64,000 bases of DNA. It comes from Lysobacter arenosi. Its GTDB lineage: Bacteria > Pseudomonadota > Gammaproteobacteria > Xanthomonadales > Xanthomonadaceae. Under the pieces are notes generated by a model that did no database searches, had not been told where the DNA came from, and was given only the letters and a program-made list of their open reading frames with translations. Positions 49,407 through 58,654 of this stretch are shown in pieces (position 1 is the stretch's first letter; each line of letters opens with the position of its first letter). The position numbers were made by a program, and so were the translations under genes. The stretch spans positions 2,108,001-2,172,000 of the forward strand of contig NZ_CP071517.1 in NCBI RefSeq assembly GCF_016613475.2, given 5' to 3'.

Positions 49407-51652
49407 TGCTGTCCGGGCCTGCGCGGTTTGCTCTGCAGCGGCTCCATGCCACGGAACCGGCGGCCGTACTCGTCGGTGAGGTCGCGGGCTTCCTGTGGGT
49501 TCTGCACGATGGTCGGCGTCAGCAGGATGATGACTTCGTTGCGGGTCGTGCGTGAGCTCTGCGTGCCAAACAGCGCACCGATCACCGGAATCCGGCTCAG
49601 GCCCGGCAGGCCCGAGGCTCCGCGCGTGACGCCATCACTGATCAGACCGGCAAGCATCACCGTGTCGCCGCTCTGCACCGCAGCCTCGGTCTTGAGCCTG
49701 CGCGTGTCGATGCGCACGTTGCCGTTGCGATCTTCCTCGGTGCCGGGCGTGCTGACTTCCTGGACGATGTCCAGGAACACCACGCCGTCCTTGGCCACGC
49801 GCGGGCGAACCTTGAGGATGGTGCCGGTGTCGAGATACTGGACCTGGCTGTAGGTGTTGCTGGTATCGACGCCCGGGTTGACCGTCACCGACGAGATCGG
49901 AATGCGGCTGCCGACATTGAGCGTGGCCTCGGCGTTGTTTCGCACCATCACCGACGGCGTCTGCAACAGTTGCAGGTCGGTGATGCTGTCGAGCGCGCTG
50001 ATCACGGCGGCCGCATCGTTCTTGAAGAGCGACCAGACCAGGCCGCTGCCGCTGACGCCGCCGATGCTTGCGCCCAGCGTGCTCCATTTCGGCGGGATAC
50101 CGGTACCGGGCGTGGTTACGTCGGGAAAACCATTCTCGACTGCGGCATTCTCAAGGAACCAGCTCACGCCGTAGCGCAGCTCGCCTTGTAACTGCACTTC
50201 CACCACCTGCGCCTCGATGTGCACCTGCATCGGCATCACGTCGAGCCGCTCGATCACGTCGCGGATCGACTTCCACGCCGACGGGCTGCTGCGCACGATC
50301 AGCGAGTTGGTTTCCTCCACCGCCGACACGCCGACACGGTCGCCATCGACCTCGAGGGTCAGCGCGGCATTGCCAGCCTGCCTGGCGTTGAGCGAGAGCG
50401 AACCCTCACCGAGACCGCCGCTACCTCCATTGCTGCCAGAGTCGCCAGTGTCGCCGCCACCGAGGGTCGCGGTGCTGCCGTAACCGCTGTCCTGGAGCTC
50501 CACCGACTCCAGCCCAGGCATCAGCGATGGCGCACCGTTGCCACCGCCGCCACTGCTGCCGCGACCGCTGCCGAAGACATCGCCGAGGCGATCGGCTAGG
50601 TCCTTGGCCTTGATGTACTTCAGTTCGTACGAATACAGCTGCACGCTGCCGCCGGCGTTGTCGATCCGGTCGAGCCACTGCTGGATGTCGTCGAGGTAAT
50701 TGGCCTGCGAGGTGATCACCAGGACGGCATTGGCGCCTTCCAGCGGCATGAAGCGGAACATGCCCGCCACCGGCGACTTGCTCTGCTCGCCGAACACCTT
50801 CTCCAGGTCGGCCACGACCTTGGTCGCCTTGCCCGACTGCAACGGGAACACGCCCACCGACATGCCGGCCAGCCAGTCGACGTCGAACACCTGGATGGTG
50901 CGCAGGTAGTTCTCGAGCTCGGCGCGGCTGCCGCCGACGGTGATGACGTTGCGGGAGTTGTCGACGTTCACTATCGCGTTGGGCCGCGCATACGGCTTGA
51001 GGATCTTTTCCATCTCGGTGGCCGAGACGTACTTCAACGGCACCGTGCGCACTTCGAAGCCGCGCGCGTTGGCGGCGCCGCCGGTGCGGGCAGCCACGTT
51101 GCCGGCCAGGGCCTGGTCGGCCGCCACCACGTTGTAGCGTCCGCCGCTGTAGACCAGGCGCGCGTTGTTCCAGCCCAGCACCATCTCCAGCAGGTTCAGC
51201 GCCTCGGCCGGACTGACCGGCTTGGGCGTGGCGAGGGTGACGGTGCCCTGCACGCCCGGGGCGATGACGTAGTTCTGGCCGAGCATGTCACCGAGGATGG
51301 CCTTGACCACCGCGTGCAGCGATTCGCCTTCGAAGTTGAAGGTCGCCGAGCCGCTGGTCGCGCCCAGGTTCGGCGGCGGCGCCGAGCCGGCGCTCTGGTT
51401 GATGACCTGGCCGGTACCGCGGCGGATCTGCGGACGGGCATCGCCACCGGTGGTCGATTCGGGCAGCGGCTGCGCGGTGGTGCCGGCTGCGCCGGCGCCG
51501 GCGGTTTGCTGCGCGGGAGAGGGTTGGCCGTCGCGCCTGACCTTTGGCACCGGCGCGCTCGCGCAGGCGGCCAGCAGGCTGGCAATGGTGGTGGTGACGA
51601 TCGCCTGGGTGGCGAATCGGCGAGCGGCGAGCTTCCGGGCGCTGGGCTTCAT
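49403..51652 (-). CDS. gspD: Type II secretion system secretin GspD (XpsD)
   Basis: GspD forms the outer-membrane channel of the type II secretion system. The 749-residue protein has a signal with lipobox (SLLAACAS, cysteine about 30), as in XpsD. N-domains follow (FNFEGESLHAVVKAILGDMLGQNYVIAPGVQG and repeats such as FEVRTVPLKYVSATEMEKIL). The C-terminal secretin domain has RTTRNEVIILLTPTIV near its end. A Gly- and Ser-rich insertion (about residues 370-430) lies between N3 and the secretin core. It is the last xps gene in this order (E to N, then D). It starts 9 bp after gspN. Confidence 0.96.
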   Translation of the reverse strand: MKPSARKLAARRFATQAIVTTTIASLLAACASAPVPKVRRDGQPSPAQQTAGAGAAGTTAQPLPESTTGGDARPQIRRGTGQVINQSAGSAPPPNLGATSGSATFNFEGESLHAVVKAILGDMLGQNYVIAPGVQGTVTLATPKPVSPAEALNLLEMVLGWNNARLVYSGGRYNVVAADQALAGNVAARTGGAANARGFEVRTVPLKYVSATEMEKILKPYARPNAIVNVDNSRNVITVGGSRAELENYLRTIQVFDVDWLAGMSVGVFPLQSGKATKVVADLEKVFGEQSKSPVAGMFRFMPLEGANAVLVITSQANYLDDIQQWLDRIDNAGGSVQLYSYELKYIKAKDLADRLGDVFGSGRGSSGGGGNGAPSLMPGLESVELQDSGYGSTATLGGGDTGDSGSNGGSGGLGEGSLSLNARQAGNAALTLEVDGDRVGVSAVEETNSLIVRSSPSAWKSIRDVIERLDVMPMQVHIEAQVVEVQLQGELRYGVSWFLENAAVENGFPDVTTPGTGIPPKWSTLGASIGGVSGSGLVWSLFKNDAAAVISALDSITDLQLLQTPSVMVRNNAEATLNVGSRIPISSVTVNPGVDTSNTYSQVQYLDTGTILKVRPRVAKDGVVFLDIVQEVSTPGTEEDRNGNVRIDTRRLKTEAAVQSGDTVMLAGLISDGVTRGASGLPGLSRIPVIGALFGTQSSRTTRNEVIILLTPTIVQNPQEARDLTDEYGRRFRGMEPLQSKPRRPGQQ

Positions 51653-51661
51653 GCGTTCACT

Positions 51662-52486
51662 CTAAGGCGTCTTGGCCGGGGGTTGCGCGGCCTGCTGCTG
51701 CCGCATCTGCGCACGTCGCGCTTCGATCCGCTTGCGGATCGCTTCCATCTGCGCGTCGGGTGTCATCGGCGCATCGTCATTGTCCGGTTCCGACGGTCGC
51801 GTCGTCGCCTGACCGGGGGCAGTGGCACCGGATGTGGCGCGGGCCGGGTTGGCGGGCGGTCGCGCAGCCGGTGGGATCTTCGCTTGCGGCGCTGCCTGCA
51901 GCGACGTGCCGACCGGTTGCTGCAGGCCCGCCGGCAACGGTTGCGGCGGCAACGCATTGAGCGCGGTCGGCGGTTGCCCGCCTTGTCCGTCGAACACGCG
52001 CAAGGTCATTTCGCGCCGCCCTTCCGGACCTTCGAAAACGGCGCTGCGCGCATCGAGCGCGGTCAGTCGCCACGCCGGATGCGAATCGGGCACCTCGCCC
52101 AGCTTCACCCGCACCGACTCGCTGCCGTCTGCCGGCTGCAGTATCGCCATGTGCAGGTTGGGCGTGATGAGCACGCTGGTCAGCAGGTAGTCGAATGCGT
52201 TGTTCTTGCTCTCGCCCTCGCCCTGCCCCTGCAGGAAAAATGGTTTGGGCTGGCGATCGGTCGAGAACAACGGGCGCGCGCCGATCTGCGTGTATTGCGC
52301 AAGCGGGCCCAGTCGCTCGGCCGCTTGCGCGCGCGTGGTCGGCAGCGGCCGCAGCAGGCTCGGGTCGGCGTCGAGTTCCGGCGCATGCCGGCCCATGCCG
52401 GCCAGCGCCAGCAGCCAGGTCAGCACGGCCCAACCGGCGACGGTGGCGAGCAGCCAGGTGCGCGGGCCGGCGTCGTCAAGGCGCAC
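51662..52486 (-). CDS. gspN: Type II secretion protein GspN (XpsN)
   Basis: This 274-residue protein has one N-terminal membrane segment (TWLLATVAGWAVLTWLLALAGM) and a periplasmic domain (RPLFSTDRQPKPF, LLTSVLITPNLHMAILQPADGSESVRVKLGEV, GPEGRREMTLRVFDG). A long Pro-, Ala- and Gln-rich tail ends it. It matches the XpsN type seen in Xanthomonas, which also resembles GspC in having a homology-region-like domain. It overlaps gspM by 11 bases. XpsN interacts with XpsM and XpsD in Xanthomonas; here that is inferred. Confidence 0.85.
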   Translation of the reverse strand: MRLDDAGPRTWLLATVAGWAVLTWLLALAGMGRHAPELDADPSLLRPLPTTRAQAAERLGPLAQYTQIGARPLFSTDRQPKPFFLQGQGEGESKNNAFDYLLTSVLITPNLHMAILQPADGSESVRVKLGEVPDSHPAWRLTALDARSAVFEGPEGRREMTLRVFDGQGGQPPTALNALPPQPLPAGLQQPVGTSLQAAPQAKIPPAARPPANPARATSGATAPGQATTRPSEPDNDDAPMTPDAQMEAIRKRIEARRAQMRQQQAAQPPAKTP

Positions 52487-53135
52487 GCGTCACCTCCGTG
52501 GCTGCGGCACCCGGTCGCAGGTACCCGGACAGGTCGAAGCTGACATCGAGACCACCGTCGCCGCCGGGCTGCGCGTTGCCGGGCAGGAAGTAGCCGCGCG
52601 ACGACAGAATGTTGAGATTGTTGACGAACAGTCGCGGCGCGCCGCTTTCCAGCGCATGCAGCACCGCGGCCAGTTCAGGACTGCCGCAGCGCATGCGCAC
52701 CTGCACCACCACCCGCGCGTAGCGATCACGCCTGGGCTCGCTCAGCGGCGAGCGGTTGCTGATCGCGCAACTGCGATTGCCCGGGCTGGCCTGGGCGACG
52801 ACGGCCTCCAGTCGCTGCACCAGTCCGGCGGTGGCCAGTTCGGCGCTGCTCTCGGGCAGGAAGCCCGGCTGGCCCGCTTGCCGTGTGCGCAACTGCTGCA
52901 GTCGCTGCGCCACCAGCGGCGCCTGCTGCAACTGCATGCGCTGGCGCAGCTCGCGTTCCTGCAGTGTCTGCAGGCGCTCACCGGCTTCGATCATTGGCAC
53001 CGTCCACCACGGATGCACCAGCACCAGGTAGGCCAGCGCGAGCGCCGCCAGGAACAGCCCCAGCGCCAGCCAGCGATCGCGGTCGATGCGGGCCGCGCCG
53101 GTGCGCGGGATTGCCTTCGCGTCATTGGCCATCAT
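52476..53135 (-). CDS. gspM: Type II secretion protein GspM (XpsM)
   Basis: This 219-residue bitopic inner-membrane protein has a membrane segment at about 24-42 (WLALGLFLAALALAYLVLVH) and a short coiled region (LQTLQERELRQRMQLQQAPLVAQRL). The periplasmic domain ends in VRMRCGSPELAAVLHALESG, LFVNNLNILSSRGYF and LDVSFDLSGYLR. GspM and GspL together hold the platform that receives GspE. It overlaps gspL by 14 bases. MANDAK, one codon on, is an equal start. Confidence 0.88.
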   Translation of the reverse strand: MMANDAKAIPRTGAARIDRDRWLALGLFLAALALAYLVLVHPWWTVPMIEAGERLQTLQERELRQRMQLQQAPLVAQRLQQLRTRQAGQPGFLPESSAELATAGLVQRLEAVVAQASPGNRSCAISNRSPLSEPRRDRYARVVVQVRMRCGSPELAAVLHALESGAPRLFVNNLNILSSRGYFLPGNAQPGGDGGLDVSFDLSGYLRPGAAATEVTRAP

Positions 53136-54315
53136 CGGCCTCCGCTCGCGGCGCAGCCGCAGGACGTGGCGCCGCCGCCGGCCCCAGCTCGGCCGTCAGC
53201 GTGAAACGGTCGCGGCCGCTGGCCGGGTCCGGCATCAGCGCGCCGGTCAGTGCCGGCGCGCGCCACAGCGGCGAGCCCTGCAGGCGCTGGATCAGCGATG
53301 GCGCCTCGCGGCTGAGGCCGATCATGGTGAGGCTGGTGTCCTCGATGGCGAGCTTTTCCAGGTACGTGTTGTCAGGCAGTCGACGGGTCAGTTCGTCGAT
53401 GACTTCCAGCGAGGTCGGGCGCTGCGCGCGCGCACGGTCGATGAAGGCCTGGCCTTCGGTGAGTTCGATGAGCGCCTGCCGCTGCGTCGCCGCGGCACGC
53501 GCGGCGGCGGCATGGCGGGCGATGGTCTGTTCGAGGTCGTCGGCGGCGGCGCGACGGTTGCCCAGCAGTTGCCACATCGTCGCGGCCACGGCCAGCAGGG
53601 CGATGGCGATCAATGCCAGGTTCCAGTAGCGGAACGGGTCGCCGTGGTGCCGGCGCTGCTGCGCTGACAGCAGGTTGACGCCGAGCGGGACGCCGCCGCT
53701 GCCGGCGACATCGATGCCGGCCAGCGTCCGCGCCAGCGGGCCGAGTGCGGCCAGTTGCGGATCCAGCCCCTGACGCGGCACCACCACCAACTCGGTATCG
53801 AGCATGCCGTCGCTTTCGCGCCGGCCGAGCACGCGCGCGTCGAAGGCGACGGTGTCGGCGGTGAATGGGGTCTGGCGGTCGATCTCGAAGCCGACCACAT
53901 CGCGCAGGCGATCGGCGGCCGCGGCGGGAAGCGCCAGGCGGCGGCGCAGTCCGGCCGTCGCCGGCAGCAGCAGCCAGCGCGGCAGGTCGGCCAATCGCGG
54001 CGGCAACAGAGGCGCCAGCGGATCGGTCCCCGATTCGGGGGCGGACGCCAGGGCCAGCGCCGGAACCGAACCCAGGTCACGCAGTTGACCGCCCTGTTGC
54101 AGGCGCAGCTGCAAGGTCTGGTCGTGCAGTTGCAGGAGCAGGCGACCGCGGTCGAAACCGAGCACGCGACGCACGCGCATCGGCAACCAGGCGGCGAGGT
54201 TTTGCCCCCACCAGCCCAGAAAGCCGCCCGCACCCGGGGCCAGCCGCGCGCCTATGCGCCGCAACCGGTCCTGCGCCCAGTCGGCTCCCTGCCGTGTCTG
54301 GCTGCCTGCATTCAT
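53122..54315 (-). CDS. gspL: Type II secretion protein GspL (XpsL)
   Basis: This 397-residue protein couples the cytosolic ATPase GspE to the membrane. It has a cytoplasmic actin-like domain (about 50-220; [46 protein letters not shown]), a membrane segment at about 238-257 ([16 protein letters not shown]) and a periplasmic PilN-like domain. The C-terminal half shows [35 protein letters not shown]. Its stop overlaps gspM, and gspK is upstream with a 4-base overlap. The first 40 residues are diverged. Confidence 0.88.
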   Translation of the reverse strand: MNAGSQTRQGADWAQDRLRRIGARLAPGAGGFLGWWGQNLAAWLPMRVRRVLGFDRGRLLLQLHDQTLQLRLQQGGQLRDLGSVPALALASAPESGTDPLAPLLPPRLADLPRWLLLPATAGLRRRLALPAAAADRLRDVVGFEIDRQTPFTADTVAFDARVLGRRESDGMLDTELVVVPRQGLDPQLAALGPLARTLAGIDVAGSGGVPLGVNLLSAQQRRHHGDPFRYWNLALIAIALLAVAATMWQLLGNRRAAADDLEQTIARHAAAARAAATQRQALIELTEGQAFIDRARAQRPTSLEVIDELTRRLPDNTYLEKLAIEDTSLTMIGLSREAPSLIQRLQGSPLWRAPALTGALMPDPASGRDRFTLTAELGPAAAPRPAAAPRAEADDGQ

Positions 54316-55235
54316 CGTGGTGAAGCTCCCTCCTCCCAGCGCAGCGGAGTGTAGGCCATGCCGGGCAAAGCCCCACCCCCGGCGCGGACAACGACCCGCA
54401 ACAACGACTCGCGACCATCGGCGAGTCGAGCACGGCTGTCGATACTATAGGTGCCACTGCCGCCCCCGGCCACGCCGACGATGTCGCCCGGCACGCCCTG
54501 CGCCAGGCCGCTGGCATCGCCGCCCCGTCGCTGTGCGAGCAGATCGTTGCCATTGAGCCCCATCGCATCGAGCACCGGCCCGGCGGCGTAGGCCGCGTCC
54601 GGGCGTGCGCGACCGCTGTAGACGGTCAGGTAGGGTTCCAGCCGCGCGTACAGCGGCGGGGTGAATCCGATCACCTGTTCGAGTTCGGCGACGCTTTCGA
54701 ACTCGGCATCCTTGGCGCCGTAGGGAAGCCCGGCCGAGGCGTAGTCGGCGTCTTCGCCGCCGCCGGCGGGTTGCGTCAACGGGTCGGGGTCGCGCCAGTC
54801 GAGGATCGCCGCCGCCAGCCGCGCCGCCTGCGAGGGGTCCATGCGTGCGCCGCCGGGCATTGAACCAGGTTCGGCCGAGGCCACGCGCTGGATCAGCGCG
54901 GCCAGCATCTGCGCATCAGCCTGGTTGAGGTCGACCTTGCCGCTCTCGTCGGTCATGTGGACCTCGACATCGGCATCGCCGTAGCGCCAGCGATAGGCGC
55001 GTCCGTCCGGCCGCCATTTCAGTCGCGGGTCGCTGAGGGCGACGCGGGTCAGTGCGTATTCCACGCCGGCACGCGCTGCGCCTGAGGCGACCAGGCCGCG
55101 CACGAGCACGCGCCCCTGCATGCTTTCGATGCGCGCCAGCAGGGCGAACGCGCCGATCACCGAGGTCAGCAGCACGATCAGCCACAGCACCAGGATCAAC
55201 GCTGTCCCGCGCATGCCCGGACGAAGCACCGTCAT
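54312..55235 (-). CDS. gspK: Type II secretion minor pseudopilin GspK (XpsK)
   Basis: GspK caps the pseudopilus tip as part of the GspH-I-J-K complex. The 307 residues start with the short leader [10 protein letters not shown] before [19 protein letters not shown], a pseudopilin helix without Glu at +5, which is the known trait of GspK. Later blocks include [28 protein letters not shown] and [30 protein letters not shown]. The start (ATG 55233-55235) overlaps gspJ by 4 bases. Confidence 0.93.
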   Translation of the reverse strand: MTVLRPGMRGTALILVLWLIVLLTSVIGAFALLARIESMQGRVLVRGLVASGAARAGVEYALTRVALSDPRLKWRPDGRAYRWRYGDADVEVHMTDESGKVDLNQADAQMLAALIQRVASAEPGSMPGGARMDPSQAARLAAAILDWRDPDPLTQPAGGGEDADYASAGLPYGAKDAEFESVAELEQVIGFTPPLYARLEPYLTVYSGRARPDAAYAAGPVLDAMGLNGNDLLAQRRGGDASGLAQGVPGDIVGVAGGGSGTYSIDSRARLADGRESLLRVVVRAGGGALPGMAYTPLRWEEGASPR

Positions 55236-55879
55236 AGCTGCTGCACCGTCAAGCCGGCGCCGTCGACCTGCGCGGCCAAGGGCAACGACACCACCAGCGG
55301 CGGCCAGGCGCGTCCGTCGCGATCGACCAGCGTCACCTCCACCAGCAGCGGGAGTCGCTCGCTGACTTCCCACTTGTCCTGCCAGTCGCCCAGGCGACCT
55401 TCCTCGTTCAACGCCCGATAGCGGAATCGCGCTTCGCGCAGGCCCTCCACCAGCAGCTCCGGCGGGCGCGGCTGCGGCTCCTCGATGGTCTGGCCGGCGA
55501 GCACCATGCTCAGCGCGAGCGAGATGCGCGCGTCGTCGCCGGCGCCCTCGATCGTCAGGTCATGCAGGTACGGGCCGCCACGACCGAGGTAGTCCGGCAG
55601 GTCGGCGACGAAGCGCAGGCGGTCGGGCTCGCCGACGAAACGGATCGGCGTGCCCTTGCTTTCATCGAAGGCGAACGCGACCGGACGCGTCGCCGTCAGG
55701 CGACTGCGCAGGAAGCCGGCGACGGCGCGCATGTGCTCGCTGCTATCGGCCATCGCTTCGCCGCGGATCGCCGTGCGGTTGGCGGCGCCGAGCGTGGTGA
55801 ACGCCAGCGCCAGGCCGGCCACCAGCAGCACCGTCGCCAGCAGCACTTCGATCAGGGTGAAACCGCGCGCGCGCCTCAT
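55232..55879 (-). CDS. gspJ: Type II secretion minor pseudopilin GspJ (XpsJ)
   Basis: GspJ is a minor pseudopilin near the tip. The 215-residue product has the prepilin cleavage site [16 protein letters not shown] (cut after G) with Glu at +5. A hydrophobic helix follows, then [25 protein letters not shown] and [14 protein letters not shown]. The start is the ATG at 55877-55879. It overlaps gspI and gspK by 4 bases each. Confidence 0.92.
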   Translation of the reverse strand: MRRARGFTLIEVLLATVLLVAGLALAFTTLGAANRTAIRGEAMADSSEHMRAVAGFLRSRLTATRPVAFAFDESKGTPIRFVGEPDRLRFVADLPDYLGRGGPYLHDLTIEGAGDDARISLALSMVLAGQTIEEPQPRPPELLVEGLREARFRYRALNEEGRLGDWQDKWEVSERLPLLVEVTLVDRDGRAWPPLVVSLPLAAQVDGAGLTVQQL

Positions 55880-56298
55880 GGCAATGGCGCCTCGCCGCCT
55901 GCAGCGACCGTGCGCAGGGAACGCAGTTGCAGGCGCTGGCCAGGCCCGGCGTCGCCCCACTGCACCGCCAGCGTGACCTCGAACAGGCCCGCGGCATTGG
56001 GGTCGACCTGCTGCCTGGCCGCCGCGATGCTGGCGTCGCGCCATGGCGCGATGCGCAGTTGCCAGCGGTAACGGCCGTCCTCGAACTCGCCGTCGCGCTG
56101 GCCGGGCGCGATCACCTCGCCCGCGCCGACTTGGGCCAGCAACGACTGCGCGTACAACGCCGCGCGCGCGGCATCGCTGGAGCCGCGCACCTGTCGCGCG
56201 GCGCCGGAAAGAATGCCGAGCAGCAAAGTCAGCGCCAGCGCCAGCAAGGCGAAGGCGACGATGACCTCGAGCAGGGTGTAGCCGCGCTGGCGCTTCAT
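55876..56298 (-). CDS. gspI: Type II secretion minor pseudopilin GspI (XpsI)
   Basis: GspI begins assembly of the pseudopilus tip. The 140 residues start MKRQRGYTLLEVIVAFALLALAL, a prepilin peptidase site with Glu at +5. The C-terminal region contains YRWQLRIAPW and LFEVTLAVQWGD, consistent with the family. The start chosen (ATG 56296-56298) overlaps gspH by 4 bases. Confidence 0.92.
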   Translation of the reverse strand: MKRQRGYTLLEVIVAFALLALALTLLLGILSGAARQVRGSSDAARAALYAQSLLAQVGAGEVIAPGQRDGEFEDGRYRWQLRIAPWRDASIAAARQQVDPNAAGLFEVTLAVQWGDAGPGQRLQLRSLRTVAAGGEAPLP

Positions 56299-56756
56299 GG
56301 CGGCGGCGCTCCCGCGGCACGGCGCAACCGCACTTCGCCGGTGAGCCAGGCCACGTCGATGTTCCATGCCGCGCTGCGGGCACTGAGCTGGACGCGGCCG
56401 CCGGTGCTGGCGCCGTCGGCGAAGAACACGATCGCACCCTCGCCGCGTCGCGGCTGCACCTCGCGCGCACCGGTGAAGGTCACGCGCAGGGCCGGAGAGA
56501 TCTCGCCCTTGCGTCCGTTGGGAGCGGTCCAGGCGTGCGCGGCCGGATCGAGGGTGAAGCGTTGCGGCTTGCCGGTGGCGATGGCGTGCGTGCGCGTGTA
56601 GCGCAGTTGCGCCGCCACCGACTTGGCGGCCGAGCGCAACTGCATGCCCTGGATGCCGCCGCCCAGCGCCGCCGCGGCAAGCACGCTGATCGCAGCGATC
56701 AGCGCGATCACCAGCAGCATCTCCAGCAAGGATGCGCCGCGGGCAGGATGCTGCAT
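56295..56756 (-). CDS. gspH: Type II secretion minor pseudopilin GspH (XpsH)
   Basis: GspH joins the tip complex to the GspG filament. The 153 residues show MQHPARGASLLEMLLVIALIAAIS, with the cleaved Gly followed by Ala rather than Phe. The Glu is kept at +5. IQGMQLRSAAKSVAAQLRYTRTHAI and the strand region AIVFFADGASTGGRVQL follow. It lies 43 bp after gspG. The length is normal. Confidence 0.9.
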   Translation of the reverse strand: MQHPARGASLLEMLLVIALIAAISVLAAAALGGGIQGMQLRSAAKSVAAQLRYTRTHAIATGKPQRFTLDPAAHAWTAPNGRKGEISPALRVTFTGAREVQPRRGEGAIVFFADGASTGGRVQLSARSAAWNIDVAWLTGEVRLRRAAGAPPP

Positions 56757-56799
56757 TGGGCCAGGTCCCCGATGGCTGCCTTGTGCGCTTACCCGGCCG

Positions 56800-57234
56800 T
56801 CACTCGTACTTGATGTCGGCGTCGACGCTGGTGCCGCCGACCTTGCCGTCCTTGCCCAGCACGACCAGGTCGAACGGGCCGCCCTCGCCCGGCGCGCGGT
56901 ACTCGATCGGGTGACCCCACGGATCCTTCAGCTCGGCCGGCTTCGCGTACGGGCCGAGCCAGCCGTTGACGTCGGTGGGCTGGGTGACCAGTTCCTCCAG
57001 CGAGGTCGGCAGGCGGCCGGTGTCCATCTGGAACGCCTCGACCTTGCCCGCCATCGTCTGCACCTGCGCCTTCGCGATGTTGTAGTCGCCGCGGTCCTTG
57101 CCACCGAGCACGCGGCTGCCGACGAAGGCCAGCACCGCACCGATGAGCACGATCACGATGATGATCTCGATCAGGCTCATGCCGCGCTGGCGGGCAGCGG
57201 AAGGAGACCTGTTCAACGAACGACGGTTACGCAT
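56800..57234 (-). CDS. gspG: Type II secretion major pseudopilin GspG (XpsG)
   Basis: GspG polymerises into the pseudopilus that pushes substrates through the secretin. The 144-residue precursor has RQRGMSLIEIIIVIVLIGAVL, with Met at +1 rather than Phe and Glu at +5. It is followed by KAQVQTMAGKVEAFQMDTGRLPTSLEELV and GWLGPYAKPAELKDPWGHPIEYRAPG, the calcium-site region of major pseudopilins. It stands 100 bp after gspF. The leader is about 18 residues. Confidence 0.96.
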   Translation of the reverse strand: MRNRRSLNRSPSAARQRGMSLIEIIIVIVLIGAVLAFVGSRVLGGKDRGDYNIAKAQVQTMAGKVEAFQMDTGRLPTSLEELVTQPTDVNGWLGPYAKPAELKDPWGHPIEYRAPGEGGPFDLVVLGKDGKVGGTSVDADIKYE

Positions 57235-57334
57235 GTGGGGGATCCTTGTCGAGTGCGGTGACGATGACGGGATGTTTACCCGAAATTGGCGGCAAAAGGG
57301 CTGACTGCGCGAGGCTGCATTCAGTTCCCTGCCG

Positions 57335-58552
57335 TCAGCCGATCGCGTTGGTCAGGTCATACAGCGGTGTCAGCACCGCCAGCACGACCATGCCCACGAC
57401 CGTGGCCAGCACCACCGTCACCAGCGGCACCATCGCCGCCAGCATCCGGTCCAGCGCCAGCGCTGTTTCCTGTTCGAACGTTTCGGCGGTCTTGACCAGC
57501 ATCGTATCGAGCGTCCCCGACTCCTCGCCGACCTGGATCATCTGCAACGCCAGCCGCGGGAAGCGCTTGCCGCGCCCCAGCGCGGTCGACAACGCGACGC
57601 CGTTCTTGACCTCTTCGGCGGCAGCGGCGACATCGGCGGCGAGCACGCGGTTGCCGAGCACGTTGCGGCCGATGCCGAGCGCGGCCATCAGCGGCACGCC
57701 GTTGCGCACCAGCGTGCCGAGGGTGCGTGCAAGGCGCGCGGTCTCGACCTTGGCCACCAGCGCGCCGGCGAAGCGGCGCTGCAGCAGCCAGGCATCGAAA
57801 GCCTCGCGGAACACCGGATCGCGGCGCTTGCGATCGAACCACCACAGCGCCAGCGCCGGTACCACCAGCAGCACGATCCACCAGTCGCGCACGAACAGGC
57901 CCACGCCGAGCACGATCTGGGTGAACAGCGGCAGCTGCGCATCGAGGCTCTCGTACATCGCCGCGAACTGCGGAACCACGTAGCCGAGCAGGAACAGCAG
58001 GCTCAGGCCGACCATCACCAGCAGGATCGCCGGGTAGATCAGCGCGTTGATGACGCGGCCCTGCAGCGCGCGCGTGCGTTCCATGTAGTCGGCCAGCCGC
58101 GCCAGCGTCTCGTGCAGGCTGCCGCCGGCCTCACCGGCGCGGACCATGTTGACGTACAGGCGCGAGAACGTGCCGTGCTGGCGCTCCAGCGCCGACGACA
58201 GCGAACTGCCGCCGCGCACGGCATCGCGCACGTCGCCGATCGTGCGGCGCGCCAGTTCGTCTTCGGGCAGTTCCAGCAGGATGGTCAGGGCGCGATCGAG
58301 CGGCTGCCCGGCGCCGAGCAGCGTCGCCAGCTGCTGGGTGAACTGCACCAGGCGCGCGCCGGCAAACGGCCGGGTCTTGAACAGCCCCTTCCACACCGAC
58401 GCCCCGGACGCCTCGCTGGCCAGCTTGGCCTCGACCGGCAGATGCCCCTGTTCCTGCAGGCGCGCGACCACCTCGGCGTTGCTGGCGGCTTCCATCTGGC
58501 CGTCGAGCAGCTCACCGCGGGGGTTGAGGGCTTTGTAGTGGTAGAGAGGCAT
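57335..58552 (-). CDS. gspF: Type II secretion inner-membrane protein GspF (XpsF)
   Basis: GspF is the polytopic platform protein of the machine. The 405 residues contain two related four-helix cytoplasmic domains (LVQFTQQLATLLGAGQPLDRALTIL, and ARLARTLGTLVRNGVPLMAAL) with three membrane segments near 170-190, 215-235 and 370-395. GEAGGSLHETLARLADYME and GEESGTLDTMLVKTAETFE are the paired family motifs. It follows gspE by about 100 bp, with a palindromic repeat between. Confidence 0.96.
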   Translation of the reverse strand: MPLYHYKALNPRGELLDGQMEAASNAEVVARLQEQGHLPVEAKLASEASGASVWKGLFKTRPFAGARLVQFTQQLATLLGAGQPLDRALTILLELPEDELARRTIGDVRDAVRGGSSLSSALERQHGTFSRLYVNMVRAGEAGGSLHETLARLADYMERTRALQGRVINALIYPAILLVMVGLSLLFLLGYVVPQFAAMYESLDAQLPLFTQIVLGVGLFVRDWWIVLLVVPALALWWFDRKRRDPVFREAFDAWLLQRRFAGALVAKVETARLARTLGTLVRNGVPLMAALGIGRNVLGNRVLAADVAAAAEEVKNGVALSTALGRGKRFPRLALQMIQVGEESGTLDTMLVKTAETFEQETALALDRMLAAMVPLVTVVLATVVGMVVLAVLTPLYDLTNAIG

Positions 58553-58559
58553 CGTTACT

Positions 58560-58653
58560 CGTCATTCCCGCGAAGGCGGGAATCCATGGACGTCGTTTGA
58601 ATCGAACGGCGGTGAATCATGAAGTAACCCGACATTCCCGAGCGCCGGGAATG
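58560..58653. repeat. Two palindromic repeats between gspE and gspF
   Basis: One is a GTCATTCCCGC-type hairpin, GTCATTCCCGCGAAGGCGG (58560-58595), with the flank ATGGACGT that also occurs at 45417. The other, CATTCCCG-AGCG-CCGGGAATG (58633-58653), is a shorter related one and reaches the gspE stop. They may limit expression of gspF relative to gspE or be neutral repeats. Confidence 0.65.
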
Positions 58654-58654
58654 G